From Planctomycetota bacterium (GTDB lineage Bacteria; Planctomycetota; UBA1135; GCA-002686595), in NCBI GenBank assembly GCA_016795325.1, contig JAEUHY010000064.1, positions 84,820-148,819 of the forward strand: a stretch of DNA of 64,000 nucleotides. Reading direction: 5' to 3'. Below the pieces are notes generated by a model. The model searched no databases, was not told the origin of the DNA, and saw only the letters and a list, made by a program, of their open reading frames with translations. The position numbers and the translations under genes were made by a program. Position 1 is the first letter of the stretch; the number at the start of each line of letters is the position of its first letter. Of the stretch, positions 26,412-35,376 are shown piece by piece.

Positions 26412-26648
26412 ATGGCCACCTTCCGCTGCGAACTCGACGCCCCCAACAACATCGTCCTGGTGATGGTCACCGAGGACGACGGCAGCGAGCACGACTACCA
26501 GTTCGACTTCGATCCGCGCTCGGGACGCTACGAATTCAGCGAGCGCGACATCCTCGAGCGCGATTTCGGAACCGATTGGGTCGACGAGATGGAGGGCGCG
26601 GTGAAAAAACTGATCGACGGCGCTGTTGCGGCGAAAAAGAAGGCCTGA
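26412..26648 (+). CDS. Small acidic conserved-looking protein
   Basis: 78 residues: MATFRCELDAPNNIVLVMVT, then an acidic segment (EDDGSEHDYQFDFD), a helix rich in Asp and Glu, and a basic tail AAKKKA. There is no signal peptide. No family recognised. Coding status is supported by balanced composition unlike the arginine-rich shadow frames, and by its fit between convergent and divergent genes. Confidence 0.65.
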   Translation: MATFRCELDAPNNIVLVMVTEDDGSEHDYQFDFDPRSGRYEFSERDILERDFGTDWVDEMEGAVKKLIDGAVAAKKKA

Positions 26649-26658
26649 GGGAAGCGGC

Positions 26659-27321
26659 TCAGATCAGCCGCAACGCCTTCAACGCGGCTGAAGTCGCCGG
26701 GCACAGGCGCGGGTCGAGCGCCGCGCCGCGGGCGAGCTCGAAAAGTTCGGGCGCCTCGTCGATATCGGCGAGTTCGTCCAGCAGCGTGACGCGCAGCTGA
26801 GCGCGCTCCGCCTGTCGCAGCGTGCTCGCGAGCACGCTCGGCGTGCTCCAGGCGATGCTCTCGAAGAGCTCGGGGCGCGGCGACCGCAGCCCGATCAGCC
26901 AGTACCCGCCGTCGGCCGCCGGTCCGAGCACCACGTCGGCGTCCGCGAGGCGTGCGAAGGCGTCGCGCAGGCGCGCTGCGCCGACGTGCGGCGTGTCGGT
27001 CCCGAGTGTGAGGACCGCCGTCGCACCCGCTTGAAAGGCTCGCTCGATGGCGGAGCTCAGCCGTGCGCCCAAGTCACCTTCCGCTTGTGCGACAAGCTCG
27101 CACCGCGGCGCGAGCTCAGCGAACTCGGCGCGCGCGTCCGGCGGTGCGTACGCCACGCAGGTGACGACGTCGCCGAGCTCCGCGCACGCCGCGACGGTGT
27201 CGAGCGCGAAGGCGCGCGCGAGCTGCGCCGCGCCGTCGGCGCCGACCTGCGGAGCGCGGGCTAGCCGTGTCTTCGCGAGTCCGGGTCGCGGCGCCTTGGC
27301 CATGATCACGATGCGCTGCAC
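26659..27321 (-). CDS. DUF2064 / TIGR04282-type glycosyltransferase
   Basis: 220 residues from a GTG. The family N-terminus RIVIMAKAPRPGLAKTRLA requires the GTG at 27321 rather than the ATG at 27303, which would remove the first beta strand. LGTDTPHVGAARLRDAF and DVVLGPAADGGYWLIGL are the nucleotide-sugar-type signatures, and SIAWSTPSVLASTL matches the family. These GT-A-like proteins are often paired with a TIGR04283 transferase; no partner is visible here. Substrate unknown. Confidence 0.85.
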   Translation of the reverse strand: MQRIVIMAKAPRPGLAKTRLARAPQVGADGAAQLARAFALDTVAACAELGDVVTCVAYAPPDARAEFAELAPRCELVAQAEGDLGARLSSAIERAFQAGATAVLTLGTDTPHVGAARLRDAFARLADADVVLGPAADGGYWLIGLRSPRPELFESIAWSTPSVLASTLRQAERAQLRVTLLDELADIDEAPELFELARGAALDPRLCPATSAALKALRLI

Positions 27322-27461
27322 CGCCGCGAGGGTAGTGCGCGGAGCGCCGGAGCGCTTGCCCGACGTACGTCGAGTTCGAGGTGCTTGCACGCGAAGTCCG
27401 GCCTGCGGACGCAGGCCGCGCGGCCGCACGCGCGTGACCCGCGGCGTACACTCTGGCCCGC

Positions 27462-28901
27462 ATGCAAACTCTCTCGGGGTTCGGTGGGCGTGTGAGCGCG
27501 TCGCTTCTGCTCGCGGCAGCAGCGGCTCTTCCGTGTGCGGCCTCCGAAGTCGACGCCGCCATCACGCGCGCCGACATCGAGCGCACCGTGCGCAAGCTCG
27601 CGTCGGACGACATGAAGGGGCGTGCGACCGGCAGTGCGGAATGCGCCGCGGCCGGCGAGTGGCTGGCGGCGGCACTCGAGCGCGCGGGCGTCGCTCCCGG
27701 CGGCGACGAAGGCACGTACCTGCAGCATGTCCCGTTCGTGCAGATCGACTATCGCGCACCGGTGACCGGCAAAGCGTGGACGGGCGCGGGTGCGCGCGAG
27801 CTGGTGAGCGGAGTCGACTTCACGTTTTCCGGCGGCGTTCCGAACAAAAAGCAGCGCTTGGAGGTGCGCGTAGTCCGCAGCGCCGACGAGATGCCGCGCA
27901 AGCCCGATGAGGGCTTGGCTCTGTACCTCGAAGCGAGCTCGAGCGAGCGCCGCAAGTGGCTCGGCGAGGAGCGTGGGGCCGGCTTCGGGCTGATCATCGG
28001 GCGCGGCAACGAGACGGCGGGGGCCACTGCCGACAACGAGCCGCCGCGCAGCCGCCAGCTCAACGGCGAGAGCGCGCGTTCGACGGTCGCGAACGTTGTG
28101 GCGCACGGAAGCTTGCTGGCCGGGCTGCGCGATGGATCGATCAAGGCGCTGCAGATCGAAGCGCCCCACGAGCTGAAGAAGATGCCGGCCTTCAACGTCG
28201 TCGGCGTGATCCGCGGCGTCGGCACGCCCGCCGAGCCGGCGCTCGCCGAGCAGGCGATCGTGTTCAGCGCGCACTACGACCACATCGGCGTCGACACGCG
28301 CAGCGCCCCCGACGCCGAGGCCCAGCGTGACGTGGTGCGCAACGGCGCCGACGACGACGCCTCGGGCTGCGCAGCGGTGCTCGAGCTCGCCGAGGCTTTT
28401 GCGGCGGGCCCCAAACCCGCGCGCACGCTGATCTTCTTCTTTGCGACCGGCGAGGAGATCGGCCTGGTCGGGACGCACCACTACATCAACCATCCGCTCG
28501 TTCCGCTCGAGCGCACCGCGGTCAACCTGAATTTCGAGATGATCGGGCGTCCCGACGAGTTGGTGGGAGGTCCCGGCAAGTTGTGGCTCACGGGGTTCGA
28601 GCTCTCGAACCTCGGCGCGGCGTTCCAGAAGCTGGGGCTCGCCATCGCGAGCGATGGACGGCCCGAGCAGAACTTCTTCCAGCGTTCGGACAACTACGCC
28701 TTCGCGGTCAAGGGCGTCGTGGCGCAGACCTTGTCGAGCTACAACCTGCACAAGGACTACCACCGCGCGAGCGACGAGGCGGACACGCTCGACTACGCCC
28801 ACATGGAACTGGCGATTCGCGCTGCCTACGACGGCTCGAAAGCGCTCGCCGACGGACGCATCGCGCCCGCGTGGCTCGAAGGCAAGAACCCCAAGCGCTG
28901 A
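27462..28901 (+). CDS. Secreted M28-family zinc aminopeptidase
   Basis: 479 residues with a signal peptide ending near PCAASE. The M28 catalytic set is visible: SAHYDHIG (His ligand, Asp), NGADDDASG (bridging Asp), FATGEEIGLVG (Glu base and ligand), a later FEMIG acidic position, and HKDYHRASDEAD (His ligand). A PA-like insert may lie at about residues 120-230. Likely an exported aminopeptidase or carboxypeptidase. It starts a probable three-gene operon; the cytochrome gene begins 2 bp after its stop. Confidence 0.88.
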   Translation: MQTLSGFGGRVSASLLLAAAAALPCAASEVDAAITRADIERTVRKLASDDMKGRATGSAECAAAGEWLAAALERAGVAPGGDEGTYLQHVPFVQIDYRAPVTGKAWTGAGARELVSGVDFTFSGGVPNKKQRLEVRVVRSADEMPRKPDEGLALYLEASSSERRKWLGEERGAGFGLIIGRGNETAGATADNEPPRSRQLNGESARSTVANVVAHGSLLAGLRDGSIKALQIEAPHELKKMPAFNVVGVIRGVGTPAEPALAEQAIVFSAHYDHIGVDTRSAPDAEAQRDVVRNGADDDASGCAAVLELAEAFAAGPKPARTLIFFFATGEEIGLVGTHHYINHPLVPLERTAVNLNFEMIGRPDELVGGPGKLWLTGFELSNLGAAFQKLGLAIASDGRPEQNFFQRSDNYAFAVKGVVAQTLSSYNLHKDYHRASDEADTLDYAHMELAIRAAYDGSKALADGRIAPAWLEGKNPKR

Positions 28902-28903
28902 CG

Positions 28904-30799
28904 ATGGGTGCGCGCGGCGTACGTGGGCTGTCGATCGCGGGCTTGCTCGCGATCGCGCCGCTGTGCACGGCGCTGGCGCTCGTGTTCGGGCCCGATCCGA
29001 CGCGTTTCGATCCGTCCGGCGGTCTGCTCGCGCGCGAGGGCGGTTACAGCGGCGCGCAGAGTTGCGCGGCGTGCCATCCCGAGCAGCACGCGAGCTGGGA
29101 CGCGACGTTCCACTCTTCGATGACGCAGCTGCCGACGCCGCAGGCCGTGCGCGGGCGTTTCGACGGTGCGTCGGTCACGTTGTTCGGTGCGACCGCACGG
29201 CCGTTCACACGCGACGAGCAGTTCTTCTTCGAGCTGCCGAGCATCGCGAACGAGCCCGCGCGCACCGCGCAAGTCGCGCTCGCCGTCGGTTCGCGCCGTT
29301 ACCAGCAGTACTTCGAGCTGATCGGCGACGCCGTCGGCGGCGCGTACCGCAGGCTCCCGCTCGTGTGGCACATCGGCGACCAACGCTGGATGCACATGAA
29401 CGGCGTGTTCCTGGCCCCTGACAACAACGATTGGAGTCGGCACCAGTCGCTGTGGAACGAGAACTGCGTCTTCTGCCACAACACGGCCCCCGCGCCGCAT
29501 TTGGAGGTCCAAGAGACCGCCCAGGGCCGTGTCGCGGCGCCGGGCAAGCGCTTCGACACGGAGCTCGCGGATCTAGGCATTGCGTGTGAAGCGTGCCACG
29601 GTCCAGGCGCCGAACACGTGCGCACGCAGCGTTCGCCGCTCGCGCGTTATCGGGCGCATCTCGACGGCGCCGCTGCAGCGGACATCGTCGATCCCGCCGA
29701 TCTCGATCAACACGCTTCCGTTGCGTTGTGTGGTCAGTGCCACTCGCAACGCCTTCCGTCGCCGCGCGAGAAGATCTGGACCTACCTCGAAAGCGGGCCG
29801 ACGTTCAGGCCCGGCGGCACGCTCGACGGGCACGTCGAGCCGATCACGCGCGACACGCCTGCGCTCGACGACAGCGGACGGCGCGCCTTCGCCGAGCGCT
29901 TTTGGGCGGACGGCACAGCGCGGCTCACCGCTTATGAGTATTTGGGCGTCACGCAGTCTCCGTGTTTCGCGGGCGGCGAGTTGACCTGTTTGTCGTGCCA
30001 CCAAATGCACGGCGGCGACGTGCACGGTCAGCTCGATCCGCGGATGCGCACGGATGCAGCGTGCACGCAGTGCCACGAGGAGATCGCGCGCGATTTACGG
30101 GCTCACACGCACCACGACCCTGCCGGCCCGGGCTCGCGCTGTTTGGACTGCCATATGCCGCACATGGTGTATGGAGTGGTCGATATCCACCGCAGCCATC
30201 GCATCGAGATTCCCGACACGCGCCGCGACGTGGAAGGCGGAAGGCCGCACGCGTGCACGCTGTGCCACGTCGATCGCGATCCGCTGTGGGCCGCCGACCG
30301 CATGCGCGAGTGGTGGGGCGAGCGCTACGAGCGTCCGCGGCAGCGGCCCGACGGTGCTCCGCTGGAGCTGTCCGACGCCTTGGCCTCGCTGCACGCGGGC
30401 GACGCCGTGCAACGCGCCGTGTTCGCCTGGCGACTGGGCCGGCCCGAGACGGCGCTGAGCGCGTCACAGCGCGCGGCGCTCGCGCTCCAACTGCTCGTGG
30501 TCTTGGGCGACGGCTACCCCAGTGTGCGCGTGCTCGCTCAACGTTCGTTGCGCGCGCTCGACGCCGAACTCGAACTGGGGCTGGCGCAGGAACTGGCGAG
30601 CTACGACCCGCTCGCCGCGCCGGACCAGCGCACCGCGCGTCTGCTCGAACTGCTCGAGCGCGTGCCGCCGCGCGTTCGCGCTCGCCTCGCCCCCAACCTG
30701 ACGCCGCTGCTGCTCAACGCCGATGGGCGTCCCGATCTGCAGCGCATCCGCGCCTTGCTCGAACTCCAGAGTGACCACGTGATCTCGATCGGCGAATGA
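28904..30799 (+). CDS. Octahaem c-type cytochrome with HEAT-like C-terminus
   Basis: 631 residues with an N-terminal signal anchor (GLLAIAPLCTALALVFG). Eight CxxCH haem motifs: CAACH, CVFCH, CEACH, CGQCH, CLSCH, CTQCH, CLDCH and CTLCH. Additional His-rich stretches could give bis-His ligation. The last about 150 residues are alpha-helical and haem-free (VFAWRLGRPETALSASQRAA, LRALDAELELGLAQ), suggesting a repeat-type docking domain. The layout resembles large cytochrome c554/doubled-CXXCH proteins common in planctomycetes. Probable role: periplasmic electron transfer or multihaem redox enzyme; the substrate cannot be told. The last codons overlap the next ATG (ATGA). Confidence 0.9.
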   Translation: MGARGVRGLSIAGLLAIAPLCTALALVFGPDPTRFDPSGGLLAREGGYSGAQSCAACHPEQHASWDATFHSSMTQLPTPQAVRGRFDGASVTLFGATARPFTRDEQFFFELPSIANEPARTAQVALAVGSRRYQQYFELIGDAVGGAYRRLPLVWHIGDQRWMHMNGVFLAPDNNDWSRHQSLWNENCVFCHNTAPAPHLEVQETAQGRVAAPGKRFDTELADLGIACEACHGPGAEHVRTQRSPLARYRAHLDGAAAADIVDPADLDQHASVALCGQCHSQRLPSPREKIWTYLESGPTFRPGGTLDGHVEPITRDTPALDDSGRRAFAERFWADGTARLTAYEYLGVTQSPCFAGGELTCLSCHQMHGGDVHGQLDPRMRTDAACTQCHEEIARDLRAHTHHDPAGPGSRCLDCHMPHMVYGVVDIHRSHRIEIPDTRRDVEGGRPHACTLCHVDRDPLWAADRMREWWGERYERPRQRPDGAPLELSDALASLHAGDAVQRAVFAWRLGRPETALSASQRAALALQLLVVLGDGYPSVRVLAQRSLRALDAELELGLAQELASYDPLAAPDQRTARLLELLERVPPRVRARLAPNLTPLLLNADGRPDLQRIRALLELQSDHVISIGE

Positions 30800-31200
30800 A
30801 GGACCCGGCCATTCGATCTGCACTTCGCGTCGGCTGCGCGCTGCTCGCGATCTCACTTCCCATGGGCGTGGCGCTCGAAGCGCTCCACGGCTTCAAGGTC
30901 GCTCAGTGGCTCGAAAGCCCGACGCGGCGCGAGCTGTGGCGGCTCGCTCACGCGCACGGTTCGATGCTCGGCATCCTGTGCTTGCTGTTCGCGGCGCTCG
31001 CCGGTGCGCACGTAGCCGACGATCGTGTGCGCCTGCGCAGCTCGCGCGAGTTGTGCTGGGGCGCCGTGCTCATGCCCGTCGGCTTCTTCGCTGGCGGCGT
31101 GCTCAATTTCGAGGGCGATCCGTCCCTGGGGATCCTTCTGGTTCCCGTTGGCGCGCTGCTGCTCGTCGTGGCGCTCGTACGCGTGCTGCGGGCGGCTTAG
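30796..31200 (+). CDS. Small four-helix membrane protein coupled to the cytochrome
   Basis: 134 residues with four predicted membrane helices (about 10-30, 48-68, 82-100, 108-130). A LAHAHGSMLGILCLLF segment places three histidines or polar residues in a helix and could bind haem or quinone. Its start codon overlaps the cytochrome stop by 4 bp, so translation is coupled. Likely a membrane partner of the octahaem cytochrome. No named family recognised. Confidence 0.75.
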   Translation: MKDPAIRSALRVGCALLAISLPMGVALEALHGFKVAQWLESPTRRELWRLAHAHGSMLGILCLLFAALAGAHVADDRVRLRSSRELCWGAVLMPVGFFAGGVLNFEGDPSLGILLVPVGALLLVVALVRVLRAA

Positions 31201-31646
31201 GGCCGCTGACGAAAGGCCTCGCGGCGCCCGGACGCGCTGTCCTCCGCTCGGGCGACGCCATCGCGCCCGAGCATCCACGGCTCATTCCGTTAGAGGCTCT
31301 TGGTGCGGCCGCGACCGGCGCTAAACGGGGCATGGGAGCGGCCGAAACCGGCCCGCGACGGACGCTGAAACGAGCTCAGCAACGGTTGGGAGCAACGGGT
31401 GGGCACGAAGGGGGGCCGGACACCCGAGTGAACGGATGCCGGCCCCGAGGGAGAGTTGCTCCTGCCGTGCTTCCCAGGCACAGCACCGCTCGCAATAGTG
31501 CTGCACCAACGCGGCAGGAACGACCTCTGAAGTTTAGGCCGCTCTGCGTGGGCGCGCTACCCGCTCCCGCGAAAATGCCGGCCCCGAGGTCGCGCCGCGC
31601 GTCACGAGTCTTGCAATCGAGCCACGCGCTTGGCCCAATCACCTGC
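31201..31646. other. Gene-free stretch with dispersed repeat
   Basis: About 445 bases. It starts with repeat copy B (31206-31291). A 15-bp direct repeat ATGCCGGCCCCGAGG occurs at 31436-31450 and 31575-31589. The remainder has no convincing ORF; the upstream frame of the following DNA-binding gene is open but low complexity. A promoter for that gene is expected near 31600-31640. Confidence 0.55.
31206..31291. repeat. Dispersed intergenic repeat, copy B
   Basis: Same element as at 15112-15197, in the same orientation and at the same distance after a stop codon (6 and 5 bp). The perfect 9-bp stem GCTCGGGCG / CGCCCGAGC is kept. Most differences from copy A fall in the 3' end. Confidence 0.8.
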
Positions 31647-32054
31647 ATGAAGCCCACTTCCACTGACCGTGAATTGCGCGAACGGATCGACGCCTTCGTC
31701 GTCGAGATCTCAAACCTGGTAAGGATTTCCGCTCTCGAGGCGGTGCACGCCGCCCTGGGATCGACGCTCGGCGCCTCGCCGGCGCCCGCGGCGAAGCGCG
31801 GCCCCGGCCGTCCGCCGAAGGCCGCGTCCGCAGCGAAGTCGTCGGGCGGCAAGCGCAGCCCCGAAGCGGTGCTGAAGACGGCCGACGCGGTGCTCGCGTA
31901 CATCAAGGCGCACCCCGGTCAGCGCCTGGAGGAGATCGGCAAGGGCGTGAAGATGCCGACCAAGGAACTCAAGCTGCCGATCCAAAAGCTGTTCGACGCC
32001 AAGTCGATTTCGACGAAGGGCGTCAAGCGCGGCACGAAGTACTTCGTGCGTTGA
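31647..32054 (+). CDS. Small DNA-binding protein with AT-hook-like motif and winged helix
   Basis: 135 residues. The middle is basic and contains KRGPGRPPKAA, an AT-hook-type motif. The C-terminal about 60 residues form a compact winged-helix-like domain: VLAYIKAHPGQRLEEIGK (first helices), PTKELKLPIQKLF (recognition helix) and a KGVKRGTKYFV wing. The C-terminal domain is homologous by eye to the protein at 33562-34053. It is likely nucleoid-associated or a local regulator. Its mRNA ends in a clear intrinsic terminator. Confidence 0.82.
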   Translation: MKPTSTDRELRERIDAFVVEISNLVRISALEAVHAALGSTLGASPAPAAKRGPGRPPKAASAAKSSGGKRSPEAVLKTADAVLAYIKAHPGQRLEEIGKGVKMPTKELKLPIQKLFDAKSISTKGVKRGTKYFVR

Positions 32055-32106
32055 TCTCGCCGCCGCGGCCTAGAGCGCGGCGCGCATCGAACGCAACCCG
32101 ACAGCG

Positions 32107-32146
32107 ACCGCAGGCGGCACGGCAAGTGCGGCCTGCGGTTGTTTTT
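32107..32146 (+). terminator. Rho-independent terminator after the AT-hook gene
   Basis: A long stem: ACCGCAGGC (32107-32115) with GCCTGCGGT (32131-32139), extended inward by GCAC/GTGC across one G-G mismatch, then TG and five Ts (32142-32146). This is the most canonical terminator in the window. Confidence 0.88.
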
Positions 32147-32229
32147 GTACTCAGCGGTGCTGCTCGGCGCGACACGCGTGGCGGCCGACGCTGAGCGCTG
32201 CTAGCCTCGCCCGTCCACGTCGCGTGTCG

Positions 32230-33387
32230 ATGAATCCCAAGGTCCACGCCACTCGACTGTTGCTCGCACTGGCCTGGGTCACGGCTGCTGGAGGCATGGC
32301 TTCCGCGCGCGCCCAGGCGCCGCTCGTCGATCTGCTGCGCGGCGAGAACGCGGTGAGCGCGACGGCCGCGGACGCGCAGGTCGCCGAGCGTGTCCGCGTC
32401 GAGGTGCTCGGCCCGCGCGACACCTTGTTCGTCGGCGAGGTCGCCGACGTCGCCCTGCGCGTGTGGGTCGATGCGCAGTTCGCCCAGGATTCTCTCCAGC
32501 AGATCTCCGCCCGCCGCCTCGATGCGCCGGTGCAAGTCCTCGCGACCTGGATGGAGACGCACTTTCGCGCTCCGAGTGCGAGCGAGGCAGCGGAGGGCGC
32601 GTCGATCGCGCTGGGGGACCGCATCGTGACGGCGCGGCGGCTCGCGGAGCGTGAGCACGCGGGCGTGCGCTACCTCGGCTTCGAGTTGAACGCGAACGTG
32701 CCGGTCGAGCGCGTTGGCGAGTTGCGGCTCGCCGCTCCGCGGGTCCGGTTTGCGTACGCGACGAGCTTCCGCGCCACGCTGATCGACGACCGCGAGCCGC
32801 AGGACAGCCGCGTGGTCGCGGTCGATGGGACGCTGGCGGCCTGGCCGGTAGTCGCGCTGCCCGAAGTTGGTCGTCCGCTCGACTTCGGCGGCGCGATCGG
32901 CCAGTTCGTGGCGAGCGTGCACACCGATCGCGACATGGCGGTCGAGGGCGAGCCGCTGCGCCTGACGCTGGAGGTGCGTGGCGCAGGCAACTTTGGCGCG
33001 TTCGCGGCCCCGCGTCTGGATCGCGAAGCGGAGTTTCGCGTCGTCGGCAGCCTCGCGCAGCCGGGCCCAGACCATCTCCGGGTCACTTACGACCTGGTGC
33101 CGACCTCGAAACGTGTTGTGCAGACTCCGCGCGTGGAGCTGGCCTATTTCGATCCGACGCCCCCGGGCGAATATCGACGGGCCGTCGCCGCCCCGGTTCC
33201 TCTGCGCTGGCGGGCGGCGGCGAGCGCTGCGGTCGGCGGTGGTCCAGCGGCTGCGGCCGGCGACGAGCCTCGGCCTGGGATGGCTGCCGCGGGTTCGCTG
33301 TTCGTGCTGGCGTTCGTTTTTGTCGCGGCGGCAGTCCTTCTGGGCAGCCTCCTTTGGTTTTGGTGGCGGAGCCGCAAGTCCAACTGA
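32230..33387 (+). CDS. BatD-like membrane protein
   Basis: 385 residues with a signal peptide (MNPKVHATRLLLALAWVTAA) and one C-terminal membrane helix (about 350-375) followed by a basic tail WRSRKS. Extracytoplasmic beta domains carry the BatD-type motif GEPLRLTLEVRGAGNFGAF and the later SKRVVQTPRVELAYFDP. BatD proteins belong to aerotolerance operons with MoxR and VWA proteins, but none of those is adjacent here. A GTG two codons upstream is an equal alternative start. Role likely envelope-related. Confidence 0.75.
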   Translation: MNPKVHATRLLLALAWVTAAGGMASARAQAPLVDLLRGENAVSATAADAQVAERVRVEVLGPRDTLFVGEVADVALRVWVDAQFAQDSLQQISARRLDAPVQVLATWMETHFRAPSASEAAEGASIALGDRIVTARRLAEREHAGVRYLGFELNANVPVERVGELRLAAPRVRFAYATSFRATLIDDREPQDSRVVAVDGTLAAWPVVALPEVGRPLDFGGAIGQFVASVHTDRDMAVEGEPLRLTLEVRGAGNFGAFAAPRLDREAEFRVVGSLAQPGPDHLRVTYDLVPTSKRVVQTPRVELAYFDPTPPGEYRRAVAAPVPLRWRAAASAAVGGGPAAAAGDEPRPGMAAAGSLFVLAFVFVAAAVLLGSLLWFWWRSRKSN

Positions 33388-33561
33388 CGCGGAATCAACA
33401 CACGAATCCGGAACTCTTGCGTTGCGTTTCGGAGTCGATAATCCAATCATCTTCGCCCGCTCGCGCGACTGGACAGTTTCCACACCTCTGGCGAGTCTCG
33501 ACTGTGGGACTCGTGCCACTGACCACTGACTGCCGGGCCTCACTGGCCCACTGGACAAAGC

Positions 33562-34053
33562 ATGAAGAACGCTGCTACGACCCGCACCCGTCGCTCGCCC
33601 GAGCAACTCATCGCCGATCTGCAGAAGAAGATCGAGACGATCAAGGCTCGCGCCGAGCAAAAGAAGGTGCGCCAGAATCCGATCCTCAAGCACGTGCGCG
33701 CCGCCATCAAGGGCATCGACAAGGCGCTCAGTGCGGCCGAAGACCGCGCCAGCCGCGACGCGCTCAACGAAGCGCGCACCGGACTGAGCGCGTTGCTGTC
33801 CCTGAACGGCGTTGCGACGCCGGCTGGCGCGGCGACCGGCGGCGGCGGCCGTCGCTCCTCGCGTGAAGTGGAGAACTTCTCGGGACGCCTGCTCGACTAC
33901 GTGCTGCAACACCCGGGCAACCGCGGCGAGCAGATCGCAGTCGCGCTCGGCACCGACACCAAGACCATGCGCCTGCCGATGAAGAAGCTCATCGAGGACG
34001 GCAAGGTGCGCACCACCGGCCAGAAGCGCGCCATGGCGTACTACCCCGCGTAG
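33562..34053 (+). CDS. Small DNA-binding protein with N-terminal coiled coil and winged helix
   Basis: 163 residues. The N-terminal about 75 residues are a basic helical coiled coil (EQLIADLQKKIETIKARAEQ). After a Gly-rich linker the C-terminal domain LLDYVLQHPGNRGEQIAVAL, DTKTMRLPMKKLIEDG, VRTTGQKRAMAYYPA matches the winged helix of the protein at 31647-32054. It lacks the AT hook, so the pair shares one domain on different DNA-contact or oligomerisation modules. Likely a nucleoid protein or transcription factor. The 174-bp upstream gap has a small GGGCC/GGCCC stem just before the start. Confidence 0.82.
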   Translation: MKNAATTRTRRSPEQLIADLQKKIETIKARAEQKKVRQNPILKHVRAAIKGIDKALSAAEDRASRDALNEARTGLSALLSLNGVATPAGAATGGGGRRSSREVENFSGRLLDYVLQHPGNRGEQIAVALGTDTKTMRLPMKKLIEDGKVRTTGQKRAMAYYPA

Positions 34054-34266
34054 TCGCCCAGTGTTTTGCGCGTGGCGCCTCCGCCGCGCGCGCTTGCATC
34101 CCGCGAGCCGACTTCCTTTCGTAGGACGTCGGCTCGCGCCGCATTTCGGGGCCGCGTGCGAGCTGCGATCTGCGCCGCTTCGCCCCTGGAAACCACAGTG
34201 CTCCGCTGCACGAGGCCGTGCCGCGGACGACCTCAGCTCCCGCTCAACCTCACCCCACGGATTCCC

Positions 34267-35352
34267 ATGCCGCCCACCACCGAGTTCAGTTCTCAGATCC
34301 GCAATCTCGTGTTCGAAGGCGGCGGGGTGTGGGGCATCGCGTACGAAGGCGCGTTGCTCGAGCTCGAACAGCGCGGCGTGATCGCCAACTTGCAGCGCGT
34401 CGGCGGCGCGTCGGCCGGCGCGATCACGGCGGCGCTGCTGGCGGTCGGCTACACGCCCGCCGAACTGGGCGAGGTGCTGCGCAAGACGAACTTCAAGGAC
34501 TTCCAGGACGAGGACTTCGGTTTCGGCCGCGACACGGCGCGGCTCTTGAGCGAGTACGGCTGGTTCAAGGGCGACAAGCTCAAGGACTGGATGCGCAAAC
34601 TGATCACATCGAAGATCGCGGAGCTGTCCAAAGCGCATGGAGTCAGCGCACCGGGTTCCGCGCCCAGCTTCGAGGAGCTCGACACCTGGCAGCGCGCGCT
34701 CGAGAAGAAGGGCAGCTCGCTCCCGCGGCCGTTCCTGATCGGCTCGAACCTCTCGCAGCAGCGGCGCGAGGTCTACAGCCTGTTCGAGTCGCCCAAGCTC
34801 AAGCTCCACGACGCCGTGCGCCGCTCGATGAGCATTCCGCTGTTCTTCGCCTGCGCGCGCGGCGAGAAGAAGGACGTCATCGTCGACGGCGGTTTGACCT
34901 GGAACTACCCGGTCAATCTGTTCGACCACGCGGACTATCTGTCGAACGCCGCGAACGGCGTCGAGGTCAAGTACGGCGCCGGCGGCAAGCACCGCTTCAA
35001 CACGGAAACGCTCGGCTTCCGCGTCGACACGACCAAGGAGCTCGCCTTCAACCTCAAGGACTGGTCGAACGAGCCGCTGAAGATCGACAACATCATCAGC
35101 TACGGCTGGGCCCTGGTCGCGTTCATCCGCGCCATCGCCAACAAGGTCCACCTGCACAAGAACGACTGGGCGCGCACGATCTTCATCGACGTCGGCGAAG
35201 AGATCGGCTTCACCGACTTCGACTTGAAGCCCGCCCAGCAGCAGTTCCTCTCCACGCGCGGGCGCGAAGGCGTGGCGAAGTACTTCGAGTGGCGCACCTC
35301 GGACGAGGGCCGCGCCGAAGTGGACGCGATCCTGGAGTCGCTCCGCGTTTGA
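34267..35352 (+). CDS. Patatin-like phospholipase
   Basis: 361 residues. Patatin catalytic features are complete: oxyanion loop EGGGVWGIAYEGAL (about 17-30), nucleophile elbow GGASAGA with Ser49, and VDGGLTWNYP with the dyad Asp207 in DGG. There is no signal peptide, so it is cytosolic or membrane-associated, or exported by other routes. The C-terminal part (about 220-361) is a family-variable region. It should hydrolyse phospholipid or other acyl esters. Some patatins are T6SS effectors, but no PAAR, VgrG or immunity gene is next to it here. Confidence 0.88.
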   Translation: MPPTTEFSSQIRNLVFEGGGVWGIAYEGALLELEQRGVIANLQRVGGASAGAITAALLAVGYTPAELGEVLRKTNFKDFQDEDFGFGRDTARLLSEYGWFKGDKLKDWMRKLITSKIAELSKAHGVSAPGSAPSFEELDTWQRALEKKGSSLPRPFLIGSNLSQQRREVYSLFESPKLKLHDAVRRSMSIPLFFACARGEKKDVIVDGGLTWNYPVNLFDHADYLSNAANGVEVKYGAGGKHRFNTETLGFRVDTTKELAFNLKDWSNEPLKIDNIISYGWALVAFIRAIANKVHLHKNDWARTIFIDVGEEIGFTDFDLKPAQQQFLSTRGREGVAKYFEWRTSDEGRAEVDAILESLRV

Positions 35353-35376
35353 GCGCGAACCGCTGGCGCGAACACT

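Noticed and set aside
34267..35352. Patatin as a T6SS effector
   Set aside because: No VgrG, PAAR, Hcp or immunity-like gene is adjacent, and it lies 30 kb from the T6SS genes. Only the family precedent remains, which is too weak.
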